10,335 bases of DNA from an uncultured Gemella sp. (GTDB lineage Bacteria; Bacillota; Bacilli; Staphylococcales; Gemellaceae). Numbering within the stretch: the stretch's first letter is position 1; every line of letters begins with the position of its first letter. The stretch lies in the NCBI GenBank assembly GCA_900555985.1, contig USNF01000030.1:1-10335 (forward strand), read 5' to 3'. The notes below the pieces were generated by a model, which was not told the origin of the DNA, did not search any database, and was given only the letters and a program-made list of their open reading frames with translations. Below, in pieces: positions 1 to 5,962 of the stretch. Both the position numbers and the translations under genes were made by a program.

Positions 1-51
1 TCGAATGTCGGAACCACAATCCGATGCGTTAACCACTTCGCCACAACCGCC
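1..51 (-). tRNA. tRNA-His (GTG anticodon), 5' part only
   Basis: The minus strand reads GGCGGTTGTGGCGAAGTGG from position 51 downward. This is the acceptor and D-arm sequence typical of Bacillota tRNA-His, with the first G being the extra 5' base characteristic of histidine tRNAs. The anticodon loop is TTGTGGT (positions 19 to 13), with anticodon GTG at 17-15. The gene runs off the left edge in the variable/T-arm region, so the 3' half is not visible. A consensus promoter lies just upstream. Other tRNA genes may follow to the left, but that cannot be seen. Confidence 0.95.
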
Positions 52-70
52 ATAATTTACAACAATAATA

Positions 71-99
71 ATTATACATTTTTATCTATATGATGTCAA
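71..99 (-). promoter_or_regulatory. Promoter of tRNA-His
   Basis: On the minus strand a perfect TTGACA (99-94) is separated by 17 bp from a perfect TATAAT (76-71). Transcription would start around 64, about a dozen bases before the tRNA. A fully consensus sigma-A promoter is expected for a stable RNA gene. Confidence 0.9.
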
Positions 100-213
100 G
101 TTATTTTTTATAATTTTCTCACTACTACTTAGATAATATAATTTATCTCTTATTAAATTCTTATTTATAACACTCTATCTATATGTTTTATTTATTTTCT
201 CTCATTATACTAC

Positions 214-244
214 TTGACATATAATACTATGTGATATATAGTAT
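214..244 (+). promoter_or_regulatory. padR operon promoter with overlapping inverted repeat
   Basis: TTGACA at 214-219 is followed after 17 bp by TATAGT at 237-242. An inverted repeat, ATACTAT (224-230) and ATAGTAT (238-244) with a 7 bp spacer, covers the spacer and the -10 box. PadR-family repressors commonly bind such dyads in their own promoter, so this is a likely autoregulatory operator. The promoter call is firm; the operator role is inferred. Confidence 0.7.
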
Positions 245-266
245 AAGTGAAAGGAGTAAAAACACT

Positions 267-590
267 ATGGAAGCACAACTTAAAAGAGGTTTACTAGACA
301 TATGTGTACTTGCCACTTTAAGAAATTCTGAATCATACGGATACAAAATAGTCAAAGATGTTTCCGAGATAATTCCTATTTCTGAATCTACACTCTACCC
401 TATTCTTAAACGATTAGAAAGTAATAATTGTGTAACAACCTATTCAGTAGAATATAATGGGAGATTAAGAAAATACTATAAAATTACTGATATCGGTTTA
501 ACAAAAATACAAGAATTTCTAAAAGATTGGCAAATTATCAGTAACGCTCATAAATATATATTAGGAGATGAAAATTATGAACAAAAATAG
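267..590 (+). CDS. PadR-family transcriptional repressor
   Basis: A 107-residue protein with the winged-helix fold of the PadR family, subfamily 1 size. Visible marks are the N-terminal helix and LDICVLATL core, the YGYKIVKDV segment, the recognition helix STLYPILKRLE (about residues 41-51), and the wing GRLRKYYKIT followed by a short C-terminal dimerisation helix. An upstream in-frame GTG at 231 would add 12 residues, but it lies inside the promoter. The ATG at 267 follows AAAGGAG at good spacing and starts the typical PadR N-terminus, so I use it. It is the first gene of a three-gene operon and overlaps the next gene by 14 bases. Such proteins usually repress their own operon until an envelope stress or small molecule releases them. 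The inducer is unknown here. Confidence 0.93.
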   Translation: MEAQLKRGLLDICVLATLRNSESYGYKIVKDVSEIIPISESTLYPILKRLESNNCVTTYSVEYNGRLRKYYKITDIGLTKIQEFLKDWQIISNAHKYILGDENYEQK

Positions 591-1176
591 TTTTAACAAT
601 ATTTTATATGAAAATTTAAAAAATTATTTACCATACGAAGATATACAGAGAACCATAAACTTCTTTAATGAAATTATAAATGATAAAATTGAAGAAGGAA
701 TACCTGAAGAAGAAGCTGTTAGACAATTAGGTAGTATCTCATCTATTGTAGATCAAATTTTGGAAGAAAATAATATAAATAAACGAAAAACAAAGTTAGT
801 ATGGCGTTTTAAACCTAATGGAGTTATTCCAATCATAATACTAGTAATTACTTTCCCATTTTGGATTGCTTTTCCAATTATTATATTTTCATTAATAGTA
901 GCTTTAGTATCGGTTACTTTGGCCTTAACTATTGTTACCCCTATTTCATTATTTTATTGGGCAGTAAAAGTTATCTGTCTCAACTTATTTAATACATACA
1001 ATCTTACCACGGCTGAGTTTATATTTTCTATAGGTGGTGCTTTCGTAAGTTTAGGTTTATCAATAATAATGATAATATTATTATTAAAATTTGTTAGCTA
1101 TTGTTTTAATAATAAATGGAAAATTAAAGCTAATTTAACAAAATTATTCAAAAAAGAGGTGTTAGTATATGAATAA
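577..1176 (+). CDS. HAAS/DUF1700-type membrane protein of the PadR cassette
   Basis: A 199-residue protein in two parts. Residues 1-65 form a soluble helical domain with the DUF1700/HAAS pattern: a YLPYEDIQ start, acidic helices, then GIPEEEAVRQLGS. From about residue 82 on there are hydrophobic segments (about 83-130, enough for two passes, and 150-176), so it is an integral membrane protein with a basic C-terminal tail. An earlier in-frame ATG at 568 directly abuts the AGGAG motif (563-567) with no spacing. The ATG at 577, nine bases downstream of that motif, is the better start. The reading frame overlaps the padR end by 14 bases and the next gene by 8, indicating translational coupling. 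In other Bacillota, PadR plus DUF1700 proteins form a sensing and regulatory pair; the exact job here is inferred. Confidence 0.87.
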   Translation: MNKNSFNNILYENLKNYLPYEDIQRTINFFNEIINDKIEEGIPEEEAVRQLGSISSIVDQILEENNINKRKTKLVWRFKPNGVIPIIILVITFPFWIAFPIIIFSLIVALVSVTLALTIVTPISLFYWAVKVICLNLFNTYNLTTAEFIFSIGGAFVSLGLSIIMIILLLKFVSYCFNNKWKIKANLTKLFKKEVLVYE

Positions 1177-2125
1177 ACTAATTAAACTCTCAAGAAACTT
1201 TATAATACTGGGAATAGCTTTAATGATTGTTGCAGTTATAATGAACCATGGAAAGATACCTTTGTTTGCTAATCATTACGAAGAAAAACATTATGTTAAA
1301 TTAGCTGATAATATCAAATCTATTAATATTGATACAGTTAATGTTGATGTTGTTGTAGAATCAAGTAATTCTAATAATATTGAAGTAAGTTACTTTGATA
1401 GTAATATTTCACAATATAAAATTACTGATAATGATGGTACTCTAGTTATTAAAGAACAAGATGACAATATTCTAAAACTTAATTTCAACTTTATAACTAA
1501 GAAAAAAGATTTAATAATTAAAGTACCCAAAAAATTAGTCCCTGAACTTGAATTAAGTAATAATGTTGGTAACGTGAAATTATCTAATTTAAATTTAACT
1601 AATGCTACAATCACATCTAATGTTGGTAATATTAAATTAGAAAAACTTAATATTACTAACTTATCTGTTGATAACTCTGCTGGTAATACAGTTATATCAG
1701 ATATAAATTCTGAAAATGGAGAATTTAATATAAATAGCCAATCTGGTAATATAAACTTAACTAATTTAAATAACTTTAATATAGCTAACATAAAAACGTC
1801 ATTCGGAAGTACTTCATTAAATGACTCTTCATCTAATAAATTTAATATTGAAAGTTCTACAGGGAATATTAATATTAATGACTTAAATAATAGTTCCGTT
1901 GAGTCAATTACTTGTAAAATAAGTACTGGTAATATTGATGCTAAAAATATAAACGCTAGTAAATTAATATCACTCGAAGTACAATTTGGAAATGTTTATG
2001 CAGATATTTCAGATAAAAAAGATAACTACTCTAGTTCTGGCAATACATTCTATTCTAAATCTGGATCTAAATTAATATTAATAAAAACAGAACACGGTGA
2101 TAGTCGAACAAACTTTATAAATTAA
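1169..2125 (+). CDS. Membrane-anchored DUF4097-like beta-solenoid protein
   Basis: A 318-residue protein with one N-terminal transmembrane segment (residues 10-26) and an extracytoplasmic repeat region. From about residue 130 to 280 a motif with GN or GS recurs every 19-22 residues (around 134, 153, 172, 193, 213, 232, 254, 274), for example NVGNIKLEKLN. This is the pattern of the DUF4097 putative-adhesin family, a right-handed beta-helix. No lipobox is seen, so it is probably anchored by an uncleaved signal segment. AGAGGTG (1155-1161) precedes the ATG. The start overlaps the previous stop by 8 bases, making this the last gene of the PadR operon, and a terminator follows. The protein is very rich in Asn, Ser and Ile. 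Ligand and partners are unknown; a surface or envelope-sensing role is inferred. Confidence 0.87.
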   Translation: MNKLIKLSRNFIILGIALMIVAVIMNHGKIPLFANHYEEKHYVKLADNIKSINIDTVNVDVVVESSNSNNIEVSYFDSNISQYKITDNDGTLVIKEQDDNILKLNFNFITKKKDLIIKVPKKLVPELELSNNVGNVKLSNLNLTNATITSNVGNIKLEKLNITNLSVDNSAGNTVISDINSENGEFNINSQSGNINLTNLNNFNIANIKTSFGSTSLNDSSSNKFNIESSTGNININDLNNSSVESITCKISTGNIDAKNINASKLISLEVQFGNVYADISDKKDNYSSSGNTFYSKSGSKLILIKTEHGDSRTNFIN

Positions 2126-2133
2126 AAAATTAT

Positions 2134-2165
2134 AAAACCAAGCATATAAATGTTTGGTTTTTTAT
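2134..2165 (+). terminator. Terminator of the PadR operon
   Basis: A 12 bp stem, AAAACCAAGCAT paired with ATGTTTGGTTTT (one G-T pair), has a 4-base loop and runs into a T tract. It lies 9 bases after the stop of the third gene. Confidence 0.88.
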
Positions 2166-2229
2166 TTAAGTAAAATTTAACTATCTATACCTATATTTAG
2201 ACTATTTTTTAACAAAACAATACGCTTAA

Positions 2230-2266
2230 TTGACATTTTCACATAAATAAATTATTATATTTATGT
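2230..2266 (+). promoter_or_regulatory. Promoter of lipoprotein gene 1 with perfect inverted repeat
   Basis: TTGACA (2230-2235), a 17 bp spacer and TATTAT (2253-2258). A perfect 9 bp inverted repeat, ACATAAATA (2241-2249) and TATTTATGT (2258-2266), 8 bp apart, flanks and overlaps the -10 box. A shorter version with the same geometry occurs at the promoter of lipoprotein gene 4, suggesting a shared operator. The promoter is well supported; the operator is a hypothesis. Confidence 0.75.
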
Positions 2267-2313
2267 ATAAAACATTATGTATTATATAAATTTAAAATTT
2301 ATGGAGGATTCTA

Positions 2314-3129
2314 ATGAAGAAATCTTTAAGAAAAATTCTTTTAATAATTTCTACTGTTGTATTATCAGTTGTTTTAGCAGCATGTGGATCTAAAGGAGGA
2401 TCTAATAATTCTAATAGTAACTCTAATAGTGAAAGCACTGCGTCTAAACCTCTTACATCACAAGAAATTATTAATAAATATGCAGATGTAACAAAAAATA
2501 TTAAAAGTACAAAATTTAATCTTAAAGTTAATATGGATGTTAAATCTGGTGATGAAAGCATGAAAATTGGTTTAGCTATGGATGGTGCTGTATCAACTGA
2601 TCCAGTAACTATGCTTATGAACTATAAAGAAACAGCAGATGATGAATCTCGTGAAATGTCTTTATATGTTAAAGACCAAAATACTTTCTACGCTAAAAAT
2701 GGTTCATCAGGTAAATGGCAAAAACAACAAACTTCTGATTCAATGAAAAAACAACTTGAATCTATGAAACAAATTGCCGCTACTGATAAATCTGTAGATT
2801 TTTACAAAAATAATGCTTCAGACTTTAAAGTTGAAGATCAAGGTGATAAATATTTATTAACATATACAGGTAATGATTCAAAATTCATCGATTTAATAAA
2901 ACAAAATAGTGGTACTGCTGAAAATGCAAAAGGTTTTGATGATGTTGAATTCACTAATATTTCTGTTAAGTTTTCAGTTAAGAAATCAAACTTTGAACCA
3001 GTTGATCTTAATATAACTGCTGATTTCCATCAAAAAGGTAATACTTCTAATACAGCAAAAATGGAAATGACAAATACATATTCTGAGATTAACTCAGTGA
3101 AAATCACTGCTCCACAAGGAATTGAATAA
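2314..3129 (+). CDS. Lipoprotein 1 of a four-member paralogous family (DUF6612-like)
   Basis: A 271-residue predicted lipoprotein. It has a basic N-terminus, a hydrophobic stretch, and lipobox LAAC with the lipidated cysteine at residue 24, followed by a Ser/Asn/Gly-rich linker to about residue 45. The mature domain contains the family marks LTSQEIINKYADV (48-60), a KWQK motif (134-137), the most conserved block FKVEDQGDKYLLTYTGND (171-188) and VKKSNFEPV (222-230). The pattern resembles DUF6612 lipoproteins, whose predicted fold is related to LolA/LppX-type beta-sheet half-barrels; this is from memory, not a search. GGAGG at 2303-2307 supports the ATG. The gene has its own promoter and terminator. 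It would be anchored to the outer face of the membrane. Function is unknown; binding of a hydrophobic ligand is only a fold-based guess. Confidence 0.88.
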   Translation: MKKSLRKILLIISTVVLSVVLAACGSKGGSNNSNSNSNSESTASKPLTSQEIINKYADVTKNIKSTKFNLKVNMDVKSGDESMKIGLAMDGAVSTDPVTMLMNYKETADDESREMSLYVKDQNTFYAKNGSSGKWQKQQTSDSMKKQLESMKQIAATDKSVDFYKNNASDFKVEDQGDKYLLTYTGNDSKFIDLIKQNSGTAENAKGFDDVEFTNISVKFSVKKSNFEPVDLNITADFHQKGNTSNTAKMEMTNTYSEINSVKITAPQGIE

Positions 3130-3138
3130 AAATTTTAG

Positions 3139-3168
3139 CTCCAAGTAAATTCTTACTTGGAGTTTTTT
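3139..3168 (+). terminator. Terminator of lipoprotein gene 1
   Basis: A 10 bp perfect stem, CTCCAAGTAA (3139-3148) and TTACTTGGAG (3153-3162), with a 4-base loop and six T. The stem sequence is almost the same as the terminator of lipoprotein gene 2. Confidence 0.93.
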
Positions 3169-3256
3169 GTTCTTAACTATATTATTACCATAACTAAATA
3201 CCAAGAATATATTTATCATTTTATCAAAAATTAATATCAGTTTCTTGATATAATTC

Positions 3257-3286
3257 TTGACCTATATTAACTAGCTATGCTAAAAT
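3257..3286 (+). promoter_or_regulatory. Promoter of small RNA copy 1
   Basis: TTGACC (3257-3262), an 18 bp spacer and TAAAAT (3281-3286), with TGC immediately upstream of the -10 (extended -10). Start of transcription is expected at about 3293-3296, at the GAGAGGA sequence. The same arrangement is found at copies 2 and 3. Confidence 0.8.
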
Positions 3287-3295
3287 ATTGACTAT

Positions 3296-3419
3296 GAGAG
3301 GATATCGTAGGACGACTGGTAACAGAGCGTTCAAAGGTACCAACTATTGGTACGGGTGCGGTGCTACCTTCAGCATTATGCTGTAAAGAACCCTTACTGA
3401 AATTGGTCCTCTTTTTTTT
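3296..3419 (+). ncRNA. Structured small RNA, tandem array copy 1
   Basis: The most diverged of three tandem copies. The 5' end GAGAGGAT pairs with the 3' end (TCCTCT at 3407-3412), and eight T follow, so the closing helix is also the terminator. It shares with the other copies GTAGGACGACTGGTAACA (3308-3325, with an extra G following) and AGCGTTCAAAGG (3326-3337). Internal hairpins are GTACCAA/TTGGTAC (3337-3343, 3347-3353) and CAGCA/TGCTG (3371-3375, 3379-3383). The first has a different sequence in copies 2 and 3 but still pairs. GGGT (3354-3357) could pair with ACCC (3390-3393) as a pseudoknot. No open reading frame is attached, and I recognise no known RNA family. Confidence 0.85.
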
Positions 3420-3422
3420 CGT

Positions 3423-3453
3423 ACTTCTTACTATTAAGGTAAGAAGTTTTTTT
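3423..3453 (+). terminator. Second terminator after small RNA copy 1
   Basis: A 9 bp perfect stem, ACTTCTTAC (3423-3431) and GTAAGAAGT (3439-3447), is followed by a T run. It begins just after the T tract that ends the RNA, so it is a back-up terminator. A similar, weaker hairpin follows copies 2 and 3. Confidence 0.8.
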
Positions 3454-3560
3454 ATAACATACTCTAATTATTTATCTCTCTATATTAGTTTATAAATATT
3501 TAAACATAACTATATTAGTTATAATTCAATTTGTATAGATAACTAATAATTTTAATTTTC

Positions 3561-3590
3561 TTGACCAAACCTTAACTAACATGCTAATAT
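3561..3590 (+). promoter_or_regulatory. Promoter of small RNA copy 2
   Basis: TTGACC (3561-3566), 18 bp, then TAATAT (3585-3590) with TGC directly before it. The layout matches the promoters of copies 1 and 3, so each copy is an independent transcription unit. Confidence 0.83.
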
Positions 3591-3597
3591 ATTAAGT

Positions 3598-3725
3598 GAG
3601 AGGATACCGTAGGACGACTGGTAACAAGCGTTCAAAGGGAGTCAATTAGCTGACTTCAGGTGAGGGACTGCCTTCAGTTTTAAACTGTAAAAACCCCATG
3701 TAACAAGAAGTCCTCTCTTTTTTTT
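3598..3725 (+). ncRNA. Structured small RNA, tandem array copy 2
   Basis: A 120-base body (3598-3717) plus eight T. GAGAGGA (3598-3604) pairs with TCCTCTC (3711-3717) as the closing helix and terminator. The conserved core is GTAGGACGACTGGTAACA (3609-3626), then AGCGTTCAAAGG (3627-3638). Hairpins are GAGTCA/TGACTT (3639-3644, 3651-3656, one G-T pair) and CAGTT/AACTG (3675-3679, 3683-3687). Compared with copy 3 I count 10 differences over the 120 aligned bases with no gaps. Several differences fall in loops or preserve pairing. A weak AT-only hairpin (3736-3753) before a T run looks like a decayed version of the second terminator of copy 1. The RNA family is unknown to me. Confidence 0.87.
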
Positions 3726-3793
3726 ATGTTTTTTTTTATATCTAAGGTTATAAGTTTTTTAATAACTATAAATTATTAATATTTATAATCTTC

Positions 3794-3823
3794 TTGACCT
3801 AAACCAATCTACTATGCTAATAT
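3794..3823 (+). promoter_or_regulatory. Promoter of small RNA copy 3
   Basis: TTGACC (3794-3799), 18 bp, then TAATAT (3818-3823) with TGC directly upstream. The RNA body starts eight bases after the -10 box. Confidence 0.83.
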
Positions 3824-3830
3824 AATAAAT

Positions 3831-3958
3831 GAGAGGATACGGTAGGACGACTGGTAACAAGCGTTCAAAGGGAGTCACTTTGGTGGCTTCAGGTGCGGGA
3901 CTGCCTTCTGTTTTAGACTGTAAAGACCCCATGTAACAAGAAATCCTCTCTTTTTTTT
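3831..3958 (+). ncRNA. Structured small RNA, tandem array copy 3
   Basis: A 120-base body (3831-3950) plus eight T. Its closing helix is the best of the three: GAGAGGAT (3831-3838) pairs perfectly with ATCCTCTC (3943-3950). The core GTAGGACGACTGGTAACA (3842-3859) and AGCGTTCAAAGG (3860-3871) is identical to copy 2. The first hairpin GAGTCAC/GTGGCTT (3872-3878, 3883-3889) gains a C-G pair relative to copy 2 and changes one A-T pair to G-T, so pairing is kept while sequence drifts. The second hairpin (3904-3918) carries one internal mismatch. GGG (3897-3899) and CCCC (3927-3930) could form a pseudoknot. No reading frame is present. Confidence 0.87.
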
Positions 3959-3962
3959 ATTT

Positions 3963-3992
3963 ACTTCTGCTTACACTCAGGAGTTTTTTTTT
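3963..3992 (+). terminator. Second terminator after small RNA copy 3
   Basis: Stem ACTTCTG (3963-3969) with CAGGAGT (3978-3984), one G-T pair, an 8-base loop and a long T run. Its position matches the second terminator after copy 1. Between here and the next promoter (4140) I see only AT-rich DNA without a gene. Confidence 0.7.
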
Positions 3993-4139
3993 ATTTCTCC
4001 CTACTCTATATTTTAAAAATTTTAGTAATTCCTATTTATGAAAATTATAGCTATTTATCTACTCTTAACTAGAATAATATGTACTATTATAAATTTATCT
4101 TGTAAAAGTTTTCTTTCTTGCGATATAATATTTCAGATG

Positions 4140-4168
4140 TTGTATTCCTTCTTTATATATATTATAAT
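4140..4168 (+). promoter_or_regulatory. Promoter of lipoprotein gene 2
   Basis: TTGTAT (4140-4145), 17 bp and TATAAT (4163-4168). A second TATAAT at 4124-4129, after TTGTAA (4100-4105) at 18 bp, could serve as an additional upstream start. Neither carries the inverted repeat seen at genes 1 and 4. Confidence 0.7.
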
Positions 4169-4200
4169 ATTTATATAAATATTAATATGGAGGTTTTATT

Positions 4201-5022
4201 ATGTATAAATCGCTTAGAAAAATTTTGTTAATAATATCTACAGTTATACTATCAGTAGTACTAGCTGCATGTGGAACAAAATTGCAAACTGAGTCTAAAC
4301 AAGAGTCTCAACCCAAACCTTTAACATCTCAAGAAGTTGTTGAAAAATACTCTGAAGCTGTTAAGAATGTAAATAGTTTTAAATATACTTCAGATTTCAC
4401 TTCAAAAACTGCTTCAAAAAATTCAGAATCATCACCACTAGGTCCTATTAACTTAGAATCTGGAATTAGTAAAGATGGTGTATTGTCTTCAGAACCTTTC
4501 TCAATTCTGACTAGCCAAACAATGACACTTTCAGGTACGAGTCTTAAAATATCTAATTATATAAACGAATCAAATGAATTGTATACAAGAGCAGGTAATG
4601 AACCTTGGAAAAAAACTGATTCTAAAAAAACTCAAAGCGAAAAAGCTGATGTAGTAAAAAAAGAAATATATAATGATAAGTTTTTAGAAGCTTTAAAAAA
4701 TGTTGCTGGTGATTTAAAACTAGAAGAACAAGGTGAAAACTATGTTCTAAGTTATTCAGGAACTGATGCAAAATTTATGGAAGTACTTCTTCAATTTGAT
4801 AGAGGTGCAGGATCAGTTGTTAATAAACTTGCTGATACTGATATACTAAGCCTAAATTTCAAATTAACTCTTAAAAAATCTAGTTTTGAACCAATCGAAA
4901 TTCAATTTGATTGTGAAACAGCTAGAAAAAATGGAGGTTCACTTACTACTAAATTTACTGGTAAACGTACATTCTCTGAAATAAACACTGCAAAAGTAAC
5001 AAAACCAGAAGGTATTAAATAA
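4201..5022 (+). CDS. Lipoprotein 2 of the paralogous family (DUF6612-like)
   Basis: A 273-residue lipoprotein. The signal peptide is nearly identical to that of lipoprotein 1 (KSLRKILLIISTV), with lipobox LAAC at cysteine 24. Its linker is short and rich in Gln, Ser and Lys rather than Gly/Asn. Family blocks are LTSQEVVEKYSEAV (41-54), PWKK (135-138), LKLEEQGENYVLSYSGTD (172-189) and LKKSSFEPIEI (224-234). Between residues 65 and 125 it is the most divergent member and lacks an obvious match to the others. GGAGG (4189-4193) supports the start. It lies directly downstream of the small RNA array but has its own promoter, so it is not obviously an RNA-controlled gene. Surface-exposed, function unknown. 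Confidence 0.87.
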   Translation: MYKSLRKILLIISTVILSVVLAACGTKLQTESKQESQPKPLTSQEVVEKYSEAVKNVNSFKYTSDFTSKTASKNSESSPLGPINLESGISKDGVLSSEPFSILTSQTMTLSGTSLKISNYINESNELYTRAGNEPWKKTDSKKTQSEKADVVKKEIYNDKFLEALKNVAGDLKLEEQGENYVLSYSGTDAKFMEVLLQFDRGAGSVVNKLADTDILSLNFKLTLKKSSFEPIEIQFDCETARKNGGSLTTKFTGKRTFSEINTAKVTKPEGIK

Positions 5023-5028
5023 TATTAT

Positions 5029-5060
5029 AAACTCCAAGTACATAACTACTTGGAGTTTTT
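5029..5060 (+). terminator. Terminator of lipoprotein gene 2
   Basis: A 12 bp perfect stem, AAACTCCAAGTA (5029-5040) and TACTTGGAGTTT (5047-5058), with a 6-base loop and a T run. It shares its core with the terminator of lipoprotein gene 1. It lies between two converging genes. The minus strand beyond the stem is AT-rich but has no clean T run, so I call it for the plus strand only. Confidence 0.92.
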
Positions 5061-5098
5061 GTTATAACATTTGTTTTTAATATTTATTCTTGAAATTC

Positions 5099-5920
5099 TT
5101 ATTTTAAATCTTGATTATTAATTATTTTCTCAATTACATAAGCAACGCCATCTTCATTATTAGATTTCGTAATAAAATCTGCATGTTCTTTTACTTTATC
5201 AGATGCGTTCACCATAACAATTGAATACCCTGCACTTTTTAGCATAGAAATATCATTTTCGCCATCACCGAAAGCAACCGTACTATCTTTATCTATATTT
5301 GTTAGTTGCATAACATATTCGATTCCTAACGATTTTTTAGCATTCGAATGCGTAATTTCCAAATAACCACTTAATGATTTTTGTATGCTTATTACTTCAT
5401 ATCCATAATTTATTTCTACATAATTAACCAGTTTTTTAAACACTTCAATATCATCTTCTATAAACGAAACTTTATAGATTTCTTTTAAGTTTTCATTAAA
5501 ATATTGATTAAAATCTTTTAAATTATAGTTTACCTTAACAATTTTTTTCTCACGTTCTATAACCTTATTTACTATATCTACATTCCAGTTATCTGTATCA
5601 TACAAACTTATACCTACTTTGGGAAATTTACTTCTGATATCTAATACTAATTTTTGTGCAAATTCTCTATCTAATATTTCCTTATTCAAAATTGTAAATT
5701 TATTATTTTCTTTTTTAAATACCATAGCTCCATTAAAAGCAATGTGAATCCCACCTACTCCTAATTCATTTAATATACTTTCCATTTTTTGAGGAGATCT
5801 CGCAGAAACTAAAGTTAACGGTATATTGCATTCTCTAATTATTTTTTTCGTGTAGTCGCTTGGTTCTCCATTATTATTTAATAATGTTCCATCAAGATCT
5901 GAAAATAAATGTTTAATCAT
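5099..5920 (-). CDS. Cof-type HAD-superfamily phosphatase
   Basis: A 273-residue cytoplasmic hydrolase of the Cof/YidA-like branch (HAD IIB). All four HAD motifs are visible: DLDGT with nucleophile Asp8 and acid/base Asp10, Ser39 in LTLVSARS, a lysine at 195/196 (SNAKKSLGI), and GDGENDISML (218-227), which binds magnesium. The region between about 85 and 185 is the cap domain that sets substrate choice. Length is normal for the family. Such enzymes remove phosphate from sugar phosphates, nucleotides or cofactors; the substrate cannot be read from the sequence. AAAGGTGA precedes the ATG at good spacing. The gene is transcribed opposite to the flanking lipoprotein genes and splits that family into two pairs. 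Confidence 0.93.
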   Translation of the reverse strand: MIKHLFSDLDGTLLNNNGEPSDYTKKIIRECNIPLTLVSARSPQKMESILNELGVGGIHIAFNGAMVFKKENNKFTILNKEILDREFAQKLVLDIRSKFPKVGISLYDTDNWNVDIVNKVIEREKKIVKVNYNLKDFNQYFNENLKEIYKVSFIEDDIEVFKKLVNYVEINYGYEVISIQKSLSGYLEITHSNAKKSLGIEYVMQLTNIDKDSTVAFGDGENDISMLKSAGYSIVMVNASDKVKEHADFITKSNNEDGVAYVIEKIINNQDLK

Positions 5921-5953
5921 AAAGTCACCTTTTATATTATTGTTTTCATTATC

Positions 5954-5962
5954 ATTCTATCA
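5954..5962 (-). promoter_or_regulatory. Possible extended -10 promoter of the HAD gene
   Basis: On the minus strand TGATAGAAT (5962-5954) fits an extended -10 box (TG, one base, TAGAAT) about 35 bases before the start codon. I see no good -35 box at the right distance, so this is tentative. Confidence 0.4.

Noticed and set aside
231..266. GTG start giving a 12-residue N-terminal extension of the PadR protein
   Set aside because: The extension lies within the promoter and its inverted repeat, has no ribosome binding site, and is absent from the usual PadR N-terminus. The ATG at 267 follows AAAGGAG.
568..576. ATG at 568 as the start of the HAAS-type membrane protein
   Set aside because: It directly touches the AGGAG motif with no spacing. 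The ATG at 577 has normal spacing.
1390..1791. 133-residue reading frame on the minus strand
   Set aside because: It is the mirror of the DUF4097-like repeat region, has no ribosome binding site and its low-complexity sequence fits no family.
2292..2561. 89-residue minus-strand reading frame over the start of lipoprotein gene 1
   Set aside because: It is antisense to a signal peptide and linker, so its hydrophobic composition is a by-product. The same shadow appears at 6158-6367 over lipoprotein gene 3.
3354..3370. T-box antiterminator-like sequence in RNA copy 1 (GGGTGCGGTGCTACC)
   Set aside because: The T-box consensus is not matched, the other copies diverge from it, and no aminoacyl-tRNA synthetase or amino acid gene follows.
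3296..3958. CRISPR array
   Set aside because: Units are about 120 bases with their own promoters and terminators, unit spacing is uneven (302 and 233 bases), and no short identical repeats with unique spacers are seen.
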